A stretch of DNA of 41,299 nucleotides from an uncultured Bacteroidota bacterium (GCA_902802755.1 CADCNH010000010.1:1-41299); one strand, 5' to 3'. Positions 16,527-25,627 are shown, counted from the stretch's first letter. Notes: generated from the letters alone by a model not told the origin. Numbers and translations are program-made.

Positions 16527-18281
16527 ATGAAGAAGTTTGTAATCAGCATTTTAGCTCTTTCATTATCCTGCTGTTTCAGCATGGTTCACGCTCAGGTTAA
16601 CTCCGAAAAACCGCTCATGACGATTGGTGGAGAGCCCGTTTCAAAGGCAGAATTTGTCAATACTTTTGCCAAAAACAACGATTTAAATAAAACCACATCG
16701 AAGGAATTGCGTGATTATTTAGACTTATTTATCAACTTCAAACTAAAAGTAAAAGAAGGCAAAGCTCTTCAAATAGACACTTCCGCATCCTTTCAAGCAG
16801 AATTGTCCTCCTACATCAATCAGTCCGCACAGCAGTATCTGACAGATAATGATGTAACTGAACGTTTGTACAAAGAATGTGTGGAACGTGCCAAAAAACA
16901 TATCCATGCTTCTCATATTTTGATCAACTGTGCTCCTGACGCCAATAAGAAAGACAGCATAGCCGCCTACAAGAAAGCGTTGAAAATCAGAAAGATGGTT
17001 TTGAAAGGCATGGATTTCAACGAAGCTGCTGTTAAGTTTTCAGAGGATATTTCCGCCAGAGATTACACCAATCCTCAAAATGGCAGGAAACAAGCTGGCA
17101 ACAAAGGCGACATCAGCTATTTTACTGTTTTCAATTTGATTTATCCCTTTGAGTCCGGTGCCTACAACACCCCTGTCGGAAAAATATCCATGCCCATCAG
17201 AACACGCTTCGGCTACCATTTGATTTACGTTCAGGATGTTATTCCCGCCATCTCCAAGATTTACGCCGCTCACATTCTGATATCAGATACCAACGCCAAA
17301 CATGGCATCATGAGCGAAGAGGCTAAGGGTAAAATCGAAGAGATACAACAGAAACTCCGTCAAGGCGTTCCCTTTGCCCAGCTGGTAGTGGATTATTCCG
17401 ACGACATTGCCACCAACATCAAAGAAGGACGCATGCAAGCCTTTGCCCCCAATCAGCGTGCCGGTAACTTTGTCGCTGCCACCATTCATTTACAGAAAGG
17501 CCAAGTTTCAGAACCCGTATCTTCCGTCTATGGCTGGCATTTCATCAAACTCGACTCTATCCAATACCTGAAGATAGATGATGATTATGAGGCCATTCTG
17601 CGTACAAGACTGGGACGCGACAACCGTAGCTTCATCAGCAAAGAATCCTTTATCGCAGGCTTGAAAAAACAATACAATTACAACGAAAGTGGCAAGGCTG
17701 CTGGCATCAAGTTCCTGTGCAACAATATTCCCATGGAATATTTCCAATCCACCGGTACCGATATCACCACATTACCTGGTATCGACAACCTTGCACCTAT
17801 GGCAACTTTTGCCAACCAGCAACTAACCACCAAAGATTTTGCCAAGTACATCTCCCGTTTCCAAGGCATCGATTTGACCACTTCTCTGGAGAAATTCCTC
17901 AACGAAAGATTCGAGAAATTCGAGGAAGAAAAGTTGTATGCTTACGAGAAAGAAAACCTGATCAACAAATATCCTGATTTCAAAGAACTGGTTAACGAAT
18001 ACCACGATGGCATGATTCTCTATGAAATCAATTCACAAAAAGTATGGACCCAAGCTATCACAGATACCACCGGATTAAAGGAATATTACGAGAAAATCAA
18101 GAAGAACTATCCTATCGATCCCAATGCCAATCCAGTGGAATACAAGTCCTACAATCAAATCAAAGCCACGGTCATCACCGAATACCAGAACTATTTGGAT
18201 GAATTATGGCTTCAGGAATTACGCCAGAAATATCCTGTGCAAATCAACGAGGATGTGTTTGCCACCATCCTGAAAAAATAA
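16527..18281 (+). CDS. Periplasmic peptidyl-prolyl isomerase with two parvulin domains
   Basis: A 584-residue exported foldase. MKKFVISILALSLSCCFSMVHAQ is a signal peptide, which favours the ATG at 16527 over that at 16515. A SurA-like N-terminal helical region follows (KLKVKEGKALQID). Two parvulin rotamase domains are visible: the first runs from HIHASHILINCAP to RTRFGYHLIYVQD, the second from IYAAHILISD to SSVYGWHFIKLDS, each with the histidines and the GxHLI/GWHFI end of the family. The role is isomerisation and chaperoning of outer-membrane proteins in the periplasm. Three bases separate it from the following lipoprotein gene, giving a two-gene operon that converges on mutL. Confidence 0.9.
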   Translation: MKKFVISILALSLSCCFSMVHAQVNSEKPLMTIGGEPVSKAEFVNTFAKNNDLNKTTSKELRDYLDLFINFKLKVKEGKALQIDTSASFQAELSSYINQSAQQYLTDNDVTERLYKECVERAKKHIHASHILINCAPDANKKDSIAAYKKALKIRKMVLKGMDFNEAAVKFSEDISARDYTNPQNGRKQAGNKGDISYFTVFNLIYPFESGAYNTPVGKISMPIRTRFGYHLIYVQDVIPAISKIYAAHILISDTNAKHGIMSEEAKGKIEEIQQKLRQGVPFAQLVVDYSDDIATNIKEGRMQAFAPNQRAGNFVAATIHLQKGQVSEPVSSVYGWHFIKLDSIQYLKIDDDYEAILRTRLGRDNRSFISKESFIAGLKKQYNYNESGKAAGIKFLCNNIPMEYFQSTGTDITTLPGIDNLAPMATFANQQLTTKDFAKYISRFQGIDLTTSLEKFLNERFEKFEEEKLYAYEKENLINKYPDFKELVNEYHDGMILYEINSQKVWTQAITDTTGLKEYYEKIKKNYPIDPNANPVEYKSYNQIKATVITEYQNYLDELWLQELRQKYPVQINEDVFATILKK

Positions 18282-18284
18282 GCT

Positions 18285-19130
18285 ATGAGACCGCGATATT
18301 TCTTTCTGCTGTGCCTTTTGTCCCTTTGTTTATGTTCCTGTAAACAAAAGGATCCGGTTGTGGCGGAAGCGTATCACGCCAAACTGTATTTGTCGCAATT
18401 GGCAGCCCAGATACCAGACTCCTACACACCGGCAGACAGCTTGCAATTGGCCCAAATACTGATTGAAGATTGGATTAAACAACAGATTATCCTGCACGAA
18501 GCACAACAGGCGTTACCCTTAAAAAGCCAGAATTTTGAAAAAGAAATCGCTGAATACAAGAATACTCTGCTCGTCAACGCCTATTTCAAACTCCTGACTT
18601 CAGACAGCAGCCAATTTGTGGTGAGTGATGAGGAGCTGGAGCAATTTCTCAAGAAATACGAAAGCCGCTACACAGTTAACCGCGAAATCATCAAAATCAA
18701 CTACGTCAAGACCGCCAAAAACTCTAAACTTATCAAAGAGTTGAAGGAACTGCTTTTCGATGACGAGCGACGCATAGAGGAAAAGCAACGTATAGAAGAG
18801 CTATGCGCCGACTCCATCGAGTATTTTTTGGAAGACAACACCTGGCTGTATCTGGACGATATCCAGAATGAATTTCCCATAGAAATCAAAAACAAGGAAT
18901 CCATTTTAAGCCAGAACAAATATATTGAAACCGAAGACTCTGACTATCACTACCTTATCGTCTTTTTAGACTACAAATCCCGCCGTACTATCAATGAGAC
19001 GGAGGAAGAAATCGCTGCCGCCCGCATGATGCTGACCCAGCAGAAAAAACAAGACTTTGTCAATCAAAAGATTGAGGAACTGATACAAGAATCCCTTCAG
19101 AGCGGCCAAGTGGCCATGCCTGGCAACTAA
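18285..19130 (+). CDS. SurA-like periplasmic lipoprotein (parvulin-related, no catalytic domain seen)
   Basis: A 281-residue lipoprotein: the signal sequence ends in a lipobox (LCLCSCKQ) with the acylated cysteine at about residue 19. The rest is almost all helical and highly charged, resembling the SurA N-terminal chaperone fold (DSLQLAQILIEDWIKQQIILHEAQQ), and a C-terminal segment (ETEEEIAAARMMLTQQKKQDFVNQKIEELI) resembles the final helix of SurA/PrsA proteins. No parvulin motif is visible, so it may be a chaperone-only partner of the preceding isomerase. Similar pairs are common in Bacteroidales. Its stop overlaps the convergent mutL stop by four bases. Confidence 0.72.
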   Translation: MRPRYFFLLCLLSLCLCSCKQKDPVVAEAYHAKLYLSQLAAQIPDSYTPADSLQLAQILIEDWIKQQIILHEAQQALPLKSQNFEKEIAEYKNTLLVNAYFKLLTSDSSQFVVSDEELEQFLKKYESRYTVNREIIKINYVKTAKNSKLIKELKELLFDDERRIEEKQRIEELCADSIEYFLEDNTWLYLDDIQNEFPIEIKNKESILSQNKYIETEDSDYHYLIVFLDYKSRRTINETEEEIAAARMMLTQQKKQDFVNQKIEELIQESLQSGQVAMPGN

Positions 19131-21007
19131 AACCACGACTCGATTTCTGTGTCTTCTATCTGGCGGATGATGGATTTTCCGCTTGGACTGACATTAGACA
19201 CCTGACAGTCAAATAATTGTCTCAGGAAATCAATTATCTCACAATTTTCAGTCATAGGCTTGAACGAAGAACATTTCTGTTTAGCCATACTCATCGCCAG
19301 ATTCTGGTCCTTTTCGGCATGATGCAGAAACATATTGGAATGGTATGACTCTAAAAACAGCTCTATCACATGCTGCACATCCTCGCCATCATCCCCATTG
19401 GGCGTTCCATTCACTGCAAAATGGGTACCGTCAATGGATTCCAAGTCATAGCCTAACTTCAGCAGTTGCGGTTTCAGCTCACGCGCCAAATCCGCCTTGG
19501 CTGGTGACAAAGTGATGGTTTCAGGGAACAAGGATTGCTGAACCGTTATCGGCTTTTGCTGAATCGCCGTCAAATATTTTTCGTATAAAATACGTTCACG
19601 GGCATGGGCAATATGAATCACCGAAATACCATTGCCAATATTAGCGACAATATATTTCTGATTGATTGTCAAACATTTAACATTATCAATTGGGGATTCG
19701 TCCTGTTCTTCTTGCCGAGATTCCTGCAAATCCAAAGTCGGAGTTTCCGTTTGTTCCTGTTTTACTGTTTCGGTTTCCGTTTTCAGCGACTGCAAAAAAT
19801 CGCTCCAGCCGGAAGTATCGAAATTGGTATTATGAGGGACTGACGGCCTGCTGTATGAGCTGCCAGAAGACGAGTGTCCGCCGCCACTTGCGGGATGAGA
19901 GTTAAACGGATTGAAATTAGGATTGTGTGTCACGGCAGGTTCCTTCAGTTCCATATCCTTCGGCATGTTCGACAAGTCCATGCCCGGCTCATAGTCGAAA
20001 TCAAGGCGTGGAGTCAGTGACATCTGTCCCAGCGACTTCTTTACCGTTGAGTTAAGGAAGCCGAAAACCAGGCGTTCATCCTGAAGTTTCACATCCACCT
20101 TGGTCGGACTGATATTGATATCAATAGTGGAAGGATCCACTTCCAGATTGATGAAATAGGCTGGTTTGTAACCATCGGGAATCAGTTCGGAATAAGCTGT
20201 TTCCACCGCATAATTCAGCAGCGGATGCCGCACATAACGCCGGTTGATGAACATATACTGCTCACTTTTCTTCTTTTTGGCGTTTTCTGGCTTGGCGATA
20301 AAGCCCGATATATTGATAAAGTCCGTTTGTTGCTCAACCGGGAACAACTTATCCTGGAAATGGTTACCAAAGACATTGACAATGCGCTGTTTCAGGTTTG
20401 ACGGCTGCAACTGAAGCACCAGTTTGCCATTATGGTACAGCGAAAATGCCAATTCCTGATGAGTAAGCACCACCCTATTGAATTCCTCTTCAATATGGCC
20501 GAACTCCACATTGTCGGATTTTAAGAAATTGCGGCGAGCAGGCACATTGAAAAAAAGATTTTTCACTGAAATGGAAGTCCCGTCGGCTGTAGCAACCGGG
20601 GCATGTTCCTTTACTTCGGAGCCTTCTATTTGCAGCAAAGTACCCGTGCTATCCTCTGCCATTTTAGTACGCAATTCCACATGGGCGATAGCAGCGATAG
20701 AAGCCAACGCCTCGCCACGGAAACCCTTGGTAGTCAAATGGAAAAGATCATCAGCAGTGGTCAGTTTGGAGGTAGCATGACGCTCAAAGCACAGACGGGC
20801 ATCGTTAAAGCTCATACCCTTGCCATTATCCACCACCTGGATCAGCGTGCGACCAGCATCCTTGATAATCAGCTGGATATTGTCAGCACCAGCATCCACT
20901 GCATTTTCCAGCAATTCTTTCACTACGGAAGCAGGCCGCTGGATAACCTCACCTGCCGCAATCTGATTAGCTACCGCATCGGGCAGTAAATGAATGATAT
21001 CCGTCAT
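19127..21007 (-). CDS. mutL: DNA mismatch repair protein MutL
   Basis: A 626-residue protein. The N-terminal GHKL ATPase is intact: IAAGEVIQRPASVVKELLENAVDAGAD (motif I), DNGKGM (motif II) and TKGFRGEALASI (motif III); the transducer domain follows, then a Pro/Ser-rich linker (about residues 350-420) and the C-terminal dimerisation domain. MutL couples MutS mismatch recognition to strand incision and excision. The C-terminal region lacks the usual endonuclease metal motif: where DQHAxxExxxxE is expected the sequence is HIAHARERILYE, and no CPHGRP-type motif is seen near the end (SPSGKSII). It starts one base into the end of the upstream small membrane protein gene, indicating coupling. Confidence 0.96.
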   Translation of the reverse strand: MTDIIHLLPDAVANQIAAGEVIQRPASVVKELLENAVDAGADNIQLIIKDAGRTLIQVVDNGKGMSFNDARLCFERHATSKLTTADDLFHLTTKGFRGEALASIAAIAHVELRTKMAEDSTGTLLQIEGSEVKEHAPVATADGTSISVKNLFFNVPARRNFLKSDNVEFGHIEEEFNRVVLTHQELAFSLYHNGKLVLQLQPSNLKQRIVNVFGNHFQDKLFPVEQQTDFINISGFIAKPENAKKKKSEQYMFINRRYVRHPLLNYAVETAYSELIPDGYKPAYFINLEVDPSTIDINISPTKVDVKLQDERLVFGFLNSTVKKSLGQMSLTPRLDFDYEPGMDLSNMPKDMELKEPAVTHNPNFNPFNSHPASGGGHSSSGSSYSRPSVPHNTNFDTSGWSDFLQSLKTETETVKQEQTETPTLDLQESRQEEQDESPIDNVKCLTINQKYIVANIGNGISVIHIAHARERILYEKYLTAIQQKPITVQQSLFPETITLSPAKADLARELKPQLLKLGYDLESIDGTHFAVNGTPNGDDGEDVQHVIELFLESYHSNMFLHHAEKDQNLAMSMAKQKCSSFKPMTENCEIIDFLRQLFDCQVSNVSPSGKSIIRQIEDTEIESWF

Positions 21008-21270
21008 TATTTATCCATGAATTTGATGAAGATGAATACGAGTACGAACACGATAAGCATCAGCCATATCACCGTTTTCAGCGGGAACTTGTTGCGATCC
21101 TGCTGGCTTATGCGTTTCGACGACCAGCTGCGGTGAAGGCGCTCCGCAAATTTGTCGGGGTCAAAATCCTCACCGGAATTATCCATAGGTTTGTCTTCCT
21201 CATGCTGATAAAAGCGAGGTTTGTATCTGAATTCCCGTTTCTCGGGACGCTCAATTAAGTTAAAGGCCAT
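21007..21270 (-). CDS. Small single-TM protein upstream of mutL
   Basis: An 87-residue protein with a charged, proline- and aromatic-rich cytoplasmic part (RPEKREFRYKPRFYQHEEDKP) and one C-terminal membrane helix (TVIWLMLIVFVLVFIFIKFM). I do not recognise a characterised family; short proteins of this layout often sit in front of mutL in Bacteroidales. The one-base overlap of its stop with the mutL ATG suggests co-translation. The likely promoter is the minus-strand box at 21433-21440, which leaves a leader of about 155 bases containing the second composite repeat. Confidence 0.75.
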   Translation of the reverse strand: MAFNLIERPEKREFRYKPRFYQHEEDKPMDNSGEDFDPDKFAERLHRSWSSKRISQQDRNKFPLKTVIWLMLIVFVLVFIFIKFMDK

Positions 21271-21280
21271 GATAGTTTAC

Positions 21281-21310
21281 AATTAACAGTTAACAATTAA
21301 TAGTTATAAG
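21281..21310 (+). repeat. AACAGTTAACAATTAA-type short tandem repeat
   Basis: Successive variants of a seven-base unit (CAATTAA, CAGTTAA, CAATTAA, TAGTTAT). The same unit type occurs in coding sequence at 41080-41111. Confidence 0.6.
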
Positions 21311-21326
21311 ATTAGGGGTTAGGTTA

Positions 21327-21420
21327 CAGGTTTCAGCTTACAGTAGGGACGCACTACGTGCGTCCGATAGTGTTAATTTTTAAATTGAATTCTGAATTTT
21401 GAAATTTGAATTTTGAATTC
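21327..21420 (+). repeat. Composite REP-like element, copy 2
   Basis: CAGGTTTCAG, CAGTA, the palindrome at 21346-21365 (GGACGCAC-TAC-GTGCGTCC), a spacer and a TTTTGAATT-type tract occur in the same order as in copy 1 at 13883. The loop differs (TAC against TGC) while both stem arms are identical, consistent with selection on the hairpin or recent copying. Confidence 0.7.
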
Positions 21421-21432
21421 TTTATTAGAGGG

Positions 21433-21440
21433 CAAAGATA
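21433..21440 (-). promoter_or_regulatory. -7 box (TATCTTTG) for the mutL operon
   Basis: Minus-strand TATCTTTG, 162 bases upstream of the 87-residue gene. It forms a divergent pair with the plus-strand box at 21455. Confidence 0.55.
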
Positions 21441-21454
21441 CTAAAAAAAATCCG

Positions 21455-21462
21455 TAAATTTG
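21455..21462 (+). promoter_or_regulatory. -7 box (TAAATTTG) for the HAD hydrolase gene
   Basis: Perfect TAnnTTTG match 17 bases before the ATG at 21480. Confidence 0.7.
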
Positions 21463-21479
21463 CCTTCTAATTTAAACGC

Positions 21480-22094
21480 ATGATCAAGAATATTATTTTC
21501 GATTTGGGCGGAGTGATTTATGACATCCGATATGAGAATATCCCTGAAGCATTTGCACGTATGGGAGCTGGCAATTTGGTGTCACTCTACTCCAAAGCCA
21601 AGCAAACAGACTTTATAGACCGCTATGAGGAAGGCCTGATATCTTCCGATGATTTTTGCGAGGAAATTCGCCGTTTGTCTGAGGTTCCGCTGACCAATGA
21701 GCAGATAAAAGAGGCCTGGAACGCCATTCTGATAGATGTGCCTGCACCAAGGGTTGACTTTTTACTGAAACTGAAAGAACGTTACAATCTGTATCTTTTT
21801 AGCAACACCAACCAATTCAACTACGACTGTTTCACTGCCCATTTGAAGCAGAAATACGGATTTGACTTTTTCGAAACTATCTTCAAAGCCGCTTATTTCT
21901 CGCATATTCTTCACATCCGCAAGCCCAAGGTGGAAGGTTTCCAGAGAATCATGCAAGAGCAGCAGTTGAATCCTGCCGAGACCCTGTTTATCGATGACTC
22001 CCCCCAGCACGTTGAAGGCGCCCGACGCTGTGGCCTGCAGGCCTATCATTTACAAGATGAAAGAAGCATTGAATTTTTAGACATTTGGGATTAA
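21480..22094 (+). CDS. HAD-superfamily phosphatase (YihX-like, subclass IA)
   Basis: A 204-residue HAD hydrolase. Motif I is FDLGGVIYD with the nucleophile Asp at residue 8, a helical cap follows, motif II is LFSNTN, motif III lysine is in HIRKPK, and motif IV is FIDDSPQHV. The layout matches YihX-like sugar-phosphate phosphatases (alpha-D-glucose-1-phosphate in E. coli), although specificity in this family is broad and cannot be read from sequence. It stands alone between divergent and downstream promoters. Confidence 0.88.
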   Translation: MIKNIIFDLGGVIYDIRYENIPEAFARMGAGNLVSLYSKAKQTDFIDRYEEGLISSDDFCEEIRRLSEVPLTNEQIKEAWNAILIDVPAPRVDFLLKLKERYNLYLFSNTNQFNYDCFTAHLKQKYGFDFFETIFKAAYFSHILHIRKPKVEGFQRIMQEQQLNPAETLFIDDSPQHVEGARRCGLQAYHLQDERSIEFLDIWD

Positions 22095-22129
22095 GAGAAG
22101 ACCTCAAACACATAGGAAATTAAATAATT

Positions 22130-22161
22130 GGCACATTAGCATATTAGCACATTAGCACATT
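22130..22161 (+). repeat. TTAGCACAT iterated repeat, copy 3
   Basis: GGCACATTAGCATATTAGCA followed by two more ATTAGCACAT-type units ends in CACATTG, exactly ten bases before the tig -7 box TATCTTTG, as in copy 1. Confidence 0.65.
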
Positions 22162-22172
22162 GAATTTTTTCG

Positions 22173-22180
22173 TATCTTTG
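22173..22180 (+). promoter_or_regulatory. -7 box (TATCTTTG) of the tig-clpP-clpX operon
   Basis: Perfect TAnnTTTG match 47 bases before the tig ATG. Confidence 0.75.
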
Positions 22181-22227
22181 CACCCCAAAATTTTAAAGAG
22201 TAATATTAATATTAAAACCTTATAATA

Positions 22228-23724
22228 ATGAACATTAAAAACGAAAAAGCAAACGGAGACGTTCAGGAATTGACGATTGAAATTACGAAAGAAGACTATG
22301 CTGGCAAAGTGGAAACCGCTTTGAAGAAATACCGCCGCACTGCCCAAGTACCCGGTTTCAGAGTAGGTAACGCCCCTATGGCCATGATCAAGAAGATGTA
22401 CGAAAAGAGCGTCACTTACGACGAGGTCAACAACATGATGTCGCAAGAACTTTACAAATACCTCAGCGACAACAAGATTGACATCATGCTGGAGCCCATT
22501 CCCGTAGAAGAAAAGTCAAAAGTGGATTTCGAGAACCCCGAAAACTTTGTTTTCGTATATGAATACGCCCTGCAACCCAAATTCGACATTGACTTCAACA
22601 AGCAGGTTACTCATTTCAAAATCGCCGCTTCACAAGAGGAAATCGACAATCTGATTAACCAAATGCAACGCAGATATGGTGAGTACAACTCTCCCGAAGA
22701 AGTTGGTGAGGACGACTATATTTCCGCCAAAATCGACGATAAAGACAGTTTTTTCTTCACTAAGGAACTGAACGAAGAAGGCCGTAAGGCTTTCATGGGC
22801 AAGAAAGTTAACGACACCGTACATGTCGCTCTGAGAAAAATCTTCGAAGATGAGAAAAATGTGCTGAAAGTGCTGAAGATTGTTGACCAACCCTTGGAAG
22901 AAGGCAACCAATACGAATATGATGTGACCATCACCAGCATCGGCCGTATCACTCCTGCCGAAATCAACGAGGATTTCTTCAAGAAAGCTTATCCCGACGG
23001 CAGCGTGACTACCAAAGAGCAGATGGAAAAGAACTGTGCCGAGCAGATTGAAAGACAGTGGAAAGACTACACCGACCGTCAGTTTATGAACGACGCCATC
23101 GGTGTGCTGCTGGATAGTGTAAACATCGAATTCCCCGACGAATTCATCAAACGTTATATCCTTTTGACCCAGAAAGATATGACTGCTGAGAAGTTGGAAG
23201 AAAAATATGCTGACTATCAGAAATCTTTCAAATGGCAGCTGATTGAAAACAAAATCGTGAAGGACAACAACCTCAACGTCACCCAGGACGATGTGAAGGC
23301 ATACGTACGCAACTTCTTCATGACCAATTATTTCAGCAATTTCAAAGAAGAAGACATCAAAGACAGACTGGACAGCCTGGTAAATGACGCCTTGAAGAAA
23401 AAAGAGGACGTGAAGAACATTTATGACCAATTGTACGATGCCAAGATCATGGATGTGCTCCGTCAGAACTTCATCATTGTTGAAAAGAGTGGCAGCTATG
23501 ATGACTTTGTAGCTTTCGCCAGTGGTAAAGAAGTAGAAGACAAGCCCGTTGCCAAGAAGAAAGCTCCCGCCAAGAAGAAAGCCGCTGAAAAGGCCGAAGG
23601 TGAAGAAAGCGAAGCCAAACCCAAAGCAAAAACCACCAGAGCTAAGAAAGCGGAAACCACAGCTGAAGGCGAAGAAAAACCCAAAGCCAAAACCACTAGA
23701 AAATCCACCAAAAAAGAAGAATAA
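22228..23724 (+). CDS. tig: Trigger factor with a basic repetitive tail
   Basis: A 498-residue ribosome-associated chaperone. The N-terminal ribosome-binding domain has the signature PGFRVGNAP near residue 44; a degenerate FKBP-like region and a long helical C-terminal arm domain follow (AEQIERQWKDYTDRQFMNDAIGVLL ... EFPDEFIKRYI). It meets nascent chains at the exit tunnel. The family is usually about 430-450 residues; here about 60 extra residues form a low-complexity tail of KKKAPAKKKAAEKAEGEE-type and KPKAKTTRK-type units, rich in Lys, Ala, Glu, Pro and Thr and resembling histone-H1-like tails. The tail might bind rRNA or DNA (inference). It leads a tight operon with clpP (three-base gap) and clpX. 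Confidence 0.95.
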   Translation: MNIKNEKANGDVQELTIEITKEDYAGKVETALKKYRRTAQVPGFRVGNAPMAMIKKMYEKSVTYDEVNNMMSQELYKYLSDNKIDIMLEPIPVEEKSKVDFENPENFVFVYEYALQPKFDIDFNKQVTHFKIAASQEEIDNLINQMQRRYGEYNSPEEVGEDDYISAKIDDKDSFFFTKELNEEGRKAFMGKKVNDTVHVALRKIFEDEKNVLKVLKIVDQPLEEGNQYEYDVTITSIGRITPAEINEDFFKKAYPDGSVTTKEQMEKNCAEQIERQWKDYTDRQFMNDAIGVLLDSVNIEFPDEFIKRYILLTQKDMTAEKLEEKYADYQKSFKWQLIENKIVKDNNLNVTQDDVKAYVRNFFMTNYFSNFKEEDIKDRLDSLVNDALKKKEDVKNIYDQLYDAKIMDVLRQNFIIVEKSGSYDDFVAFASGKEVEDKPVAKKKAPAKKKAAEKAEGEESEAKPKAKTTRAKKAETTAEGEEKPKAKTTRKSTKKEE

Positions 23725-23727
23725 AGC

Positions 23728-24411
23728 ATGAACGAATTTCAGAAATATGCCGTCAAGCACAGAGGTATCAGCAGTTTGCGCTTAGAACAATACTCCTCTG
23801 TCCTGAATGATTACATCACTCCTTACATCATCGAGGAACGTCCGATGAACATTACCCAGCTGGACGTGTTTTCCCGCTTGATGAAAGACAGAATCATCTT
23901 CTTGGGAGTGCCCATTTATGATGATGTGGCCAATATTATCCAGGCACAGCTGTTGTTTTTGGAATCACAGGATTCCGAGCGCGACATCCAGATTTATCTG
24001 AACAGTCCTGGCGGCAGCGTATATGCAGGTTTGGGCATTTATGACACCATGCAATACCTGAAACCCGAAATTTCAACCATCTGTACGGGTATGGCTGCCT
24101 CAATGGCCGCTGTGCTGATGTGTGCCGGTGCCAAGGGCAAACGCTACGCTCTGCCCCATTCCCGCATCATGATTCACCAGCCCATGGGTGGAACACAAGG
24201 TCAGGCCTCTGACATCGAAATCGAAGCCCGTGAAATTCAGAAACTGAAGAAAGAACTTTACGAAATCATCGCTTACCATTCTGGCAAAGACTATGAGCAG
24301 GTATGGAAAGACAGTGACCGCGACTACTGGATGACAGCAGCTGAGGCCAAGGATTACGGTATGATTGACGAAGTGATGAAAAGCGACAAAATAGCCAATG
24401 GCAAAAAGTAA
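23728..24411 (+). CDS. clpP: ATP-dependent Clp protease proteolytic subunit ClpP
   Basis: A 227-residue serine protease with the catalytic triad in place: Ser125 in GMAASMAAV, His150 in IMIHQPMGG and Asp199 in DSDRDYWMTA; the oxyanion-loop motif NSPGGSVYAG is at residues 92-101. ClpP forms a double heptamer that degrades proteins unfolded by ClpX. The N-terminus is about 20 residues longer than in E. coli, as commonly seen in Bacteroidota. It sits three bases after tig and overlaps clpX by 14 bases, so the three quality-control genes are translated together. Confidence 0.97.
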   Translation: MNEFQKYAVKHRGISSLRLEQYSSVLNDYITPYIIEERPMNITQLDVFSRLMKDRIIFLGVPIYDDVANIIQAQLLFLESQDSERDIQIYLNSPGGSVYAGLGIYDTMQYLKPEISTICTGMAASMAAVLMCAGAKGKRYALPHSRIMIHQPMGGTQGQASDIEIEAREIQKLKKELYEIIAYHSGKDYEQVWKDSDRDYWMTAAEAKDYGMIDEVMKSDKIANGKK

Positions 24412-25627
24412 AACCCCTGAAGAATACTGTAGCTTCTGCGGTCAGCATATCCCTTACAATAAAGTGCTGATTCATGGCGTGAATGGCGCTATATGCGAGA
24501 ATTGCATCCAGGCTGTTAATGAGGTTTGGCAAGACATTAAGGAAGAAGAAGGACAGAAACAGAAAGCAAATGTCAAAATCAAACTCCTTAAGCCCAAGCA
24601 GATAAAGGAAAAACTGGACGAGTACGTCATTGGGCAAGACGAGGCCAAGAAGGTAATCTCCGTAGCCGTTTACAACCATTACAAACGAATCTTATACGAC
24701 CAGCAGGATGATGTGGACATTGAAAAATCCAACATCATCCTGGTGGGTGAGACAGGAACAGGCAAAACTCTGATTGCCAGAACCATAGCCAGATTATTAG
24801 ACGTACCCTTCTGCATCGCCGACGCCACCGTTTTCACAGAGGCTGGTTATGTGGGCGAGGATGTGGAGAGCATTCTGACTCGTCTGCTGCAAGCCGCCGA
24901 CTACAATGTGGAGCGTGCCGAGCGAGGAATCGTATTCATCGACGAAATCGACAAAATTGCCCGCAAGGGCGCCGACAACCCCTCCATTACCCGCGACGTG
25001 TCGGGCGAGGGCGTGCAACAATCCCTGCTTAAACTCTTGGAAGGTGCACAAGTGAATGTGCCCCCGCAGGGTGGCCGGAAACATCCGGAACAGAAATTCA
25101 CGGTAGTAAATACCAAAAACATCCTGTTTATCGGCAGCGGTGCCTTCAACAGCATCGACAAGATTATCGCCGAGCGCATGAATACCAATGTCATCGGCTA
25201 TAACAAGAAAAAACACGATATTGACAAGAAAAACATGATGCAGTACATCTCTGCCCATGACCTCAAATCTTTCGGTCTGATACCGGAATTATGCGGCAGA
25301 TTCCCTGTCATCACCTATATGAACGCTCTGGATGCCGATGCTTTGCGACGCATCCTGGTGGAACCGAAAAACGCATTAGTCAAACAATACGAACGATTGT
25401 TCCAATTGGACGGCATCACGCTCACTTTCGACGATGAAAGTTTAGACTATATCGTCAGCAAAGCGGTAGAACTGAAACTGGGAGCCCGTGGACTCCGTTC
25501 CATCATCGAGAAAATCATGACCAATGCCATGTACGAATTCCCTTCTTCCACCAAGAAGAAAATCAGTATCACTGCCGACTATGCCAAGCAGCAGTTTGAG
25601 AGTTCCATTTTTTCATTCTTAGACTGA
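24398..25627 (+). CDS. clpX: ClpX AAA+ unfoldase
   Basis: A 409-residue AAA+ unfoldase. The N-terminal zinc-binding domain has C11-x2-C14 and C33-x2-C36; Walker A is GETGTGKT at residues 117-124; Walker B is [10 protein letters not shown]; the substrate pore loop GYVGEDVE and the sensor-2 region [11 protein letters not shown] are present. It recognises tagged substrates and threads them into ClpP. A ClpP-contact IGF-type loop is represented by [19 protein letters not shown] sequence, but its exact tripeptide is not clear to me. Its 3' end overlaps the convergent receiver gene by nine bases. Confidence 0.97.
   Translation: MAKSKTPEEYCSFCGQHIPYNKVLIHGVNGAICENCIQAVNEVWQDIKEEEGQKQKANVKIKLLKPKQIKEKLDEYVIGQDEAKKVISVAVYNHYKRILYDQQDDVDIEKSNIILVGETGTGKTLIARTIARLLDVPFCIADATVFTEAGYVGEDVESILTRLLQAADYNVERAERGIVFIDEIDKIARKGADNPSITRDVSGEGVQQSLLKLLEGAQVNVPPQGGRKHPEQKFTVVNTKNILFIGSGAFNSIDKIIAERMNTNVIGYNKKKHDIDKKNMMQYISAHDLKSFGLIPELCGRFPVITYMNALDADALRRILVEPKNALVKQYERLFQLDGITLTFDDESLDYIVSKAVELKLGARGLRSIIEKIMTNAMYEFPSSTKKKISITADYAKQQFESSIFSFLD

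Noticed and set aside
22630..23760. A 376-codon open frame on the minus strand across tig
   Set aside because: It is the antisense shadow of the trigger factor; its Phe/Gly-rich product results from the Lys/Glu-rich coding strand.
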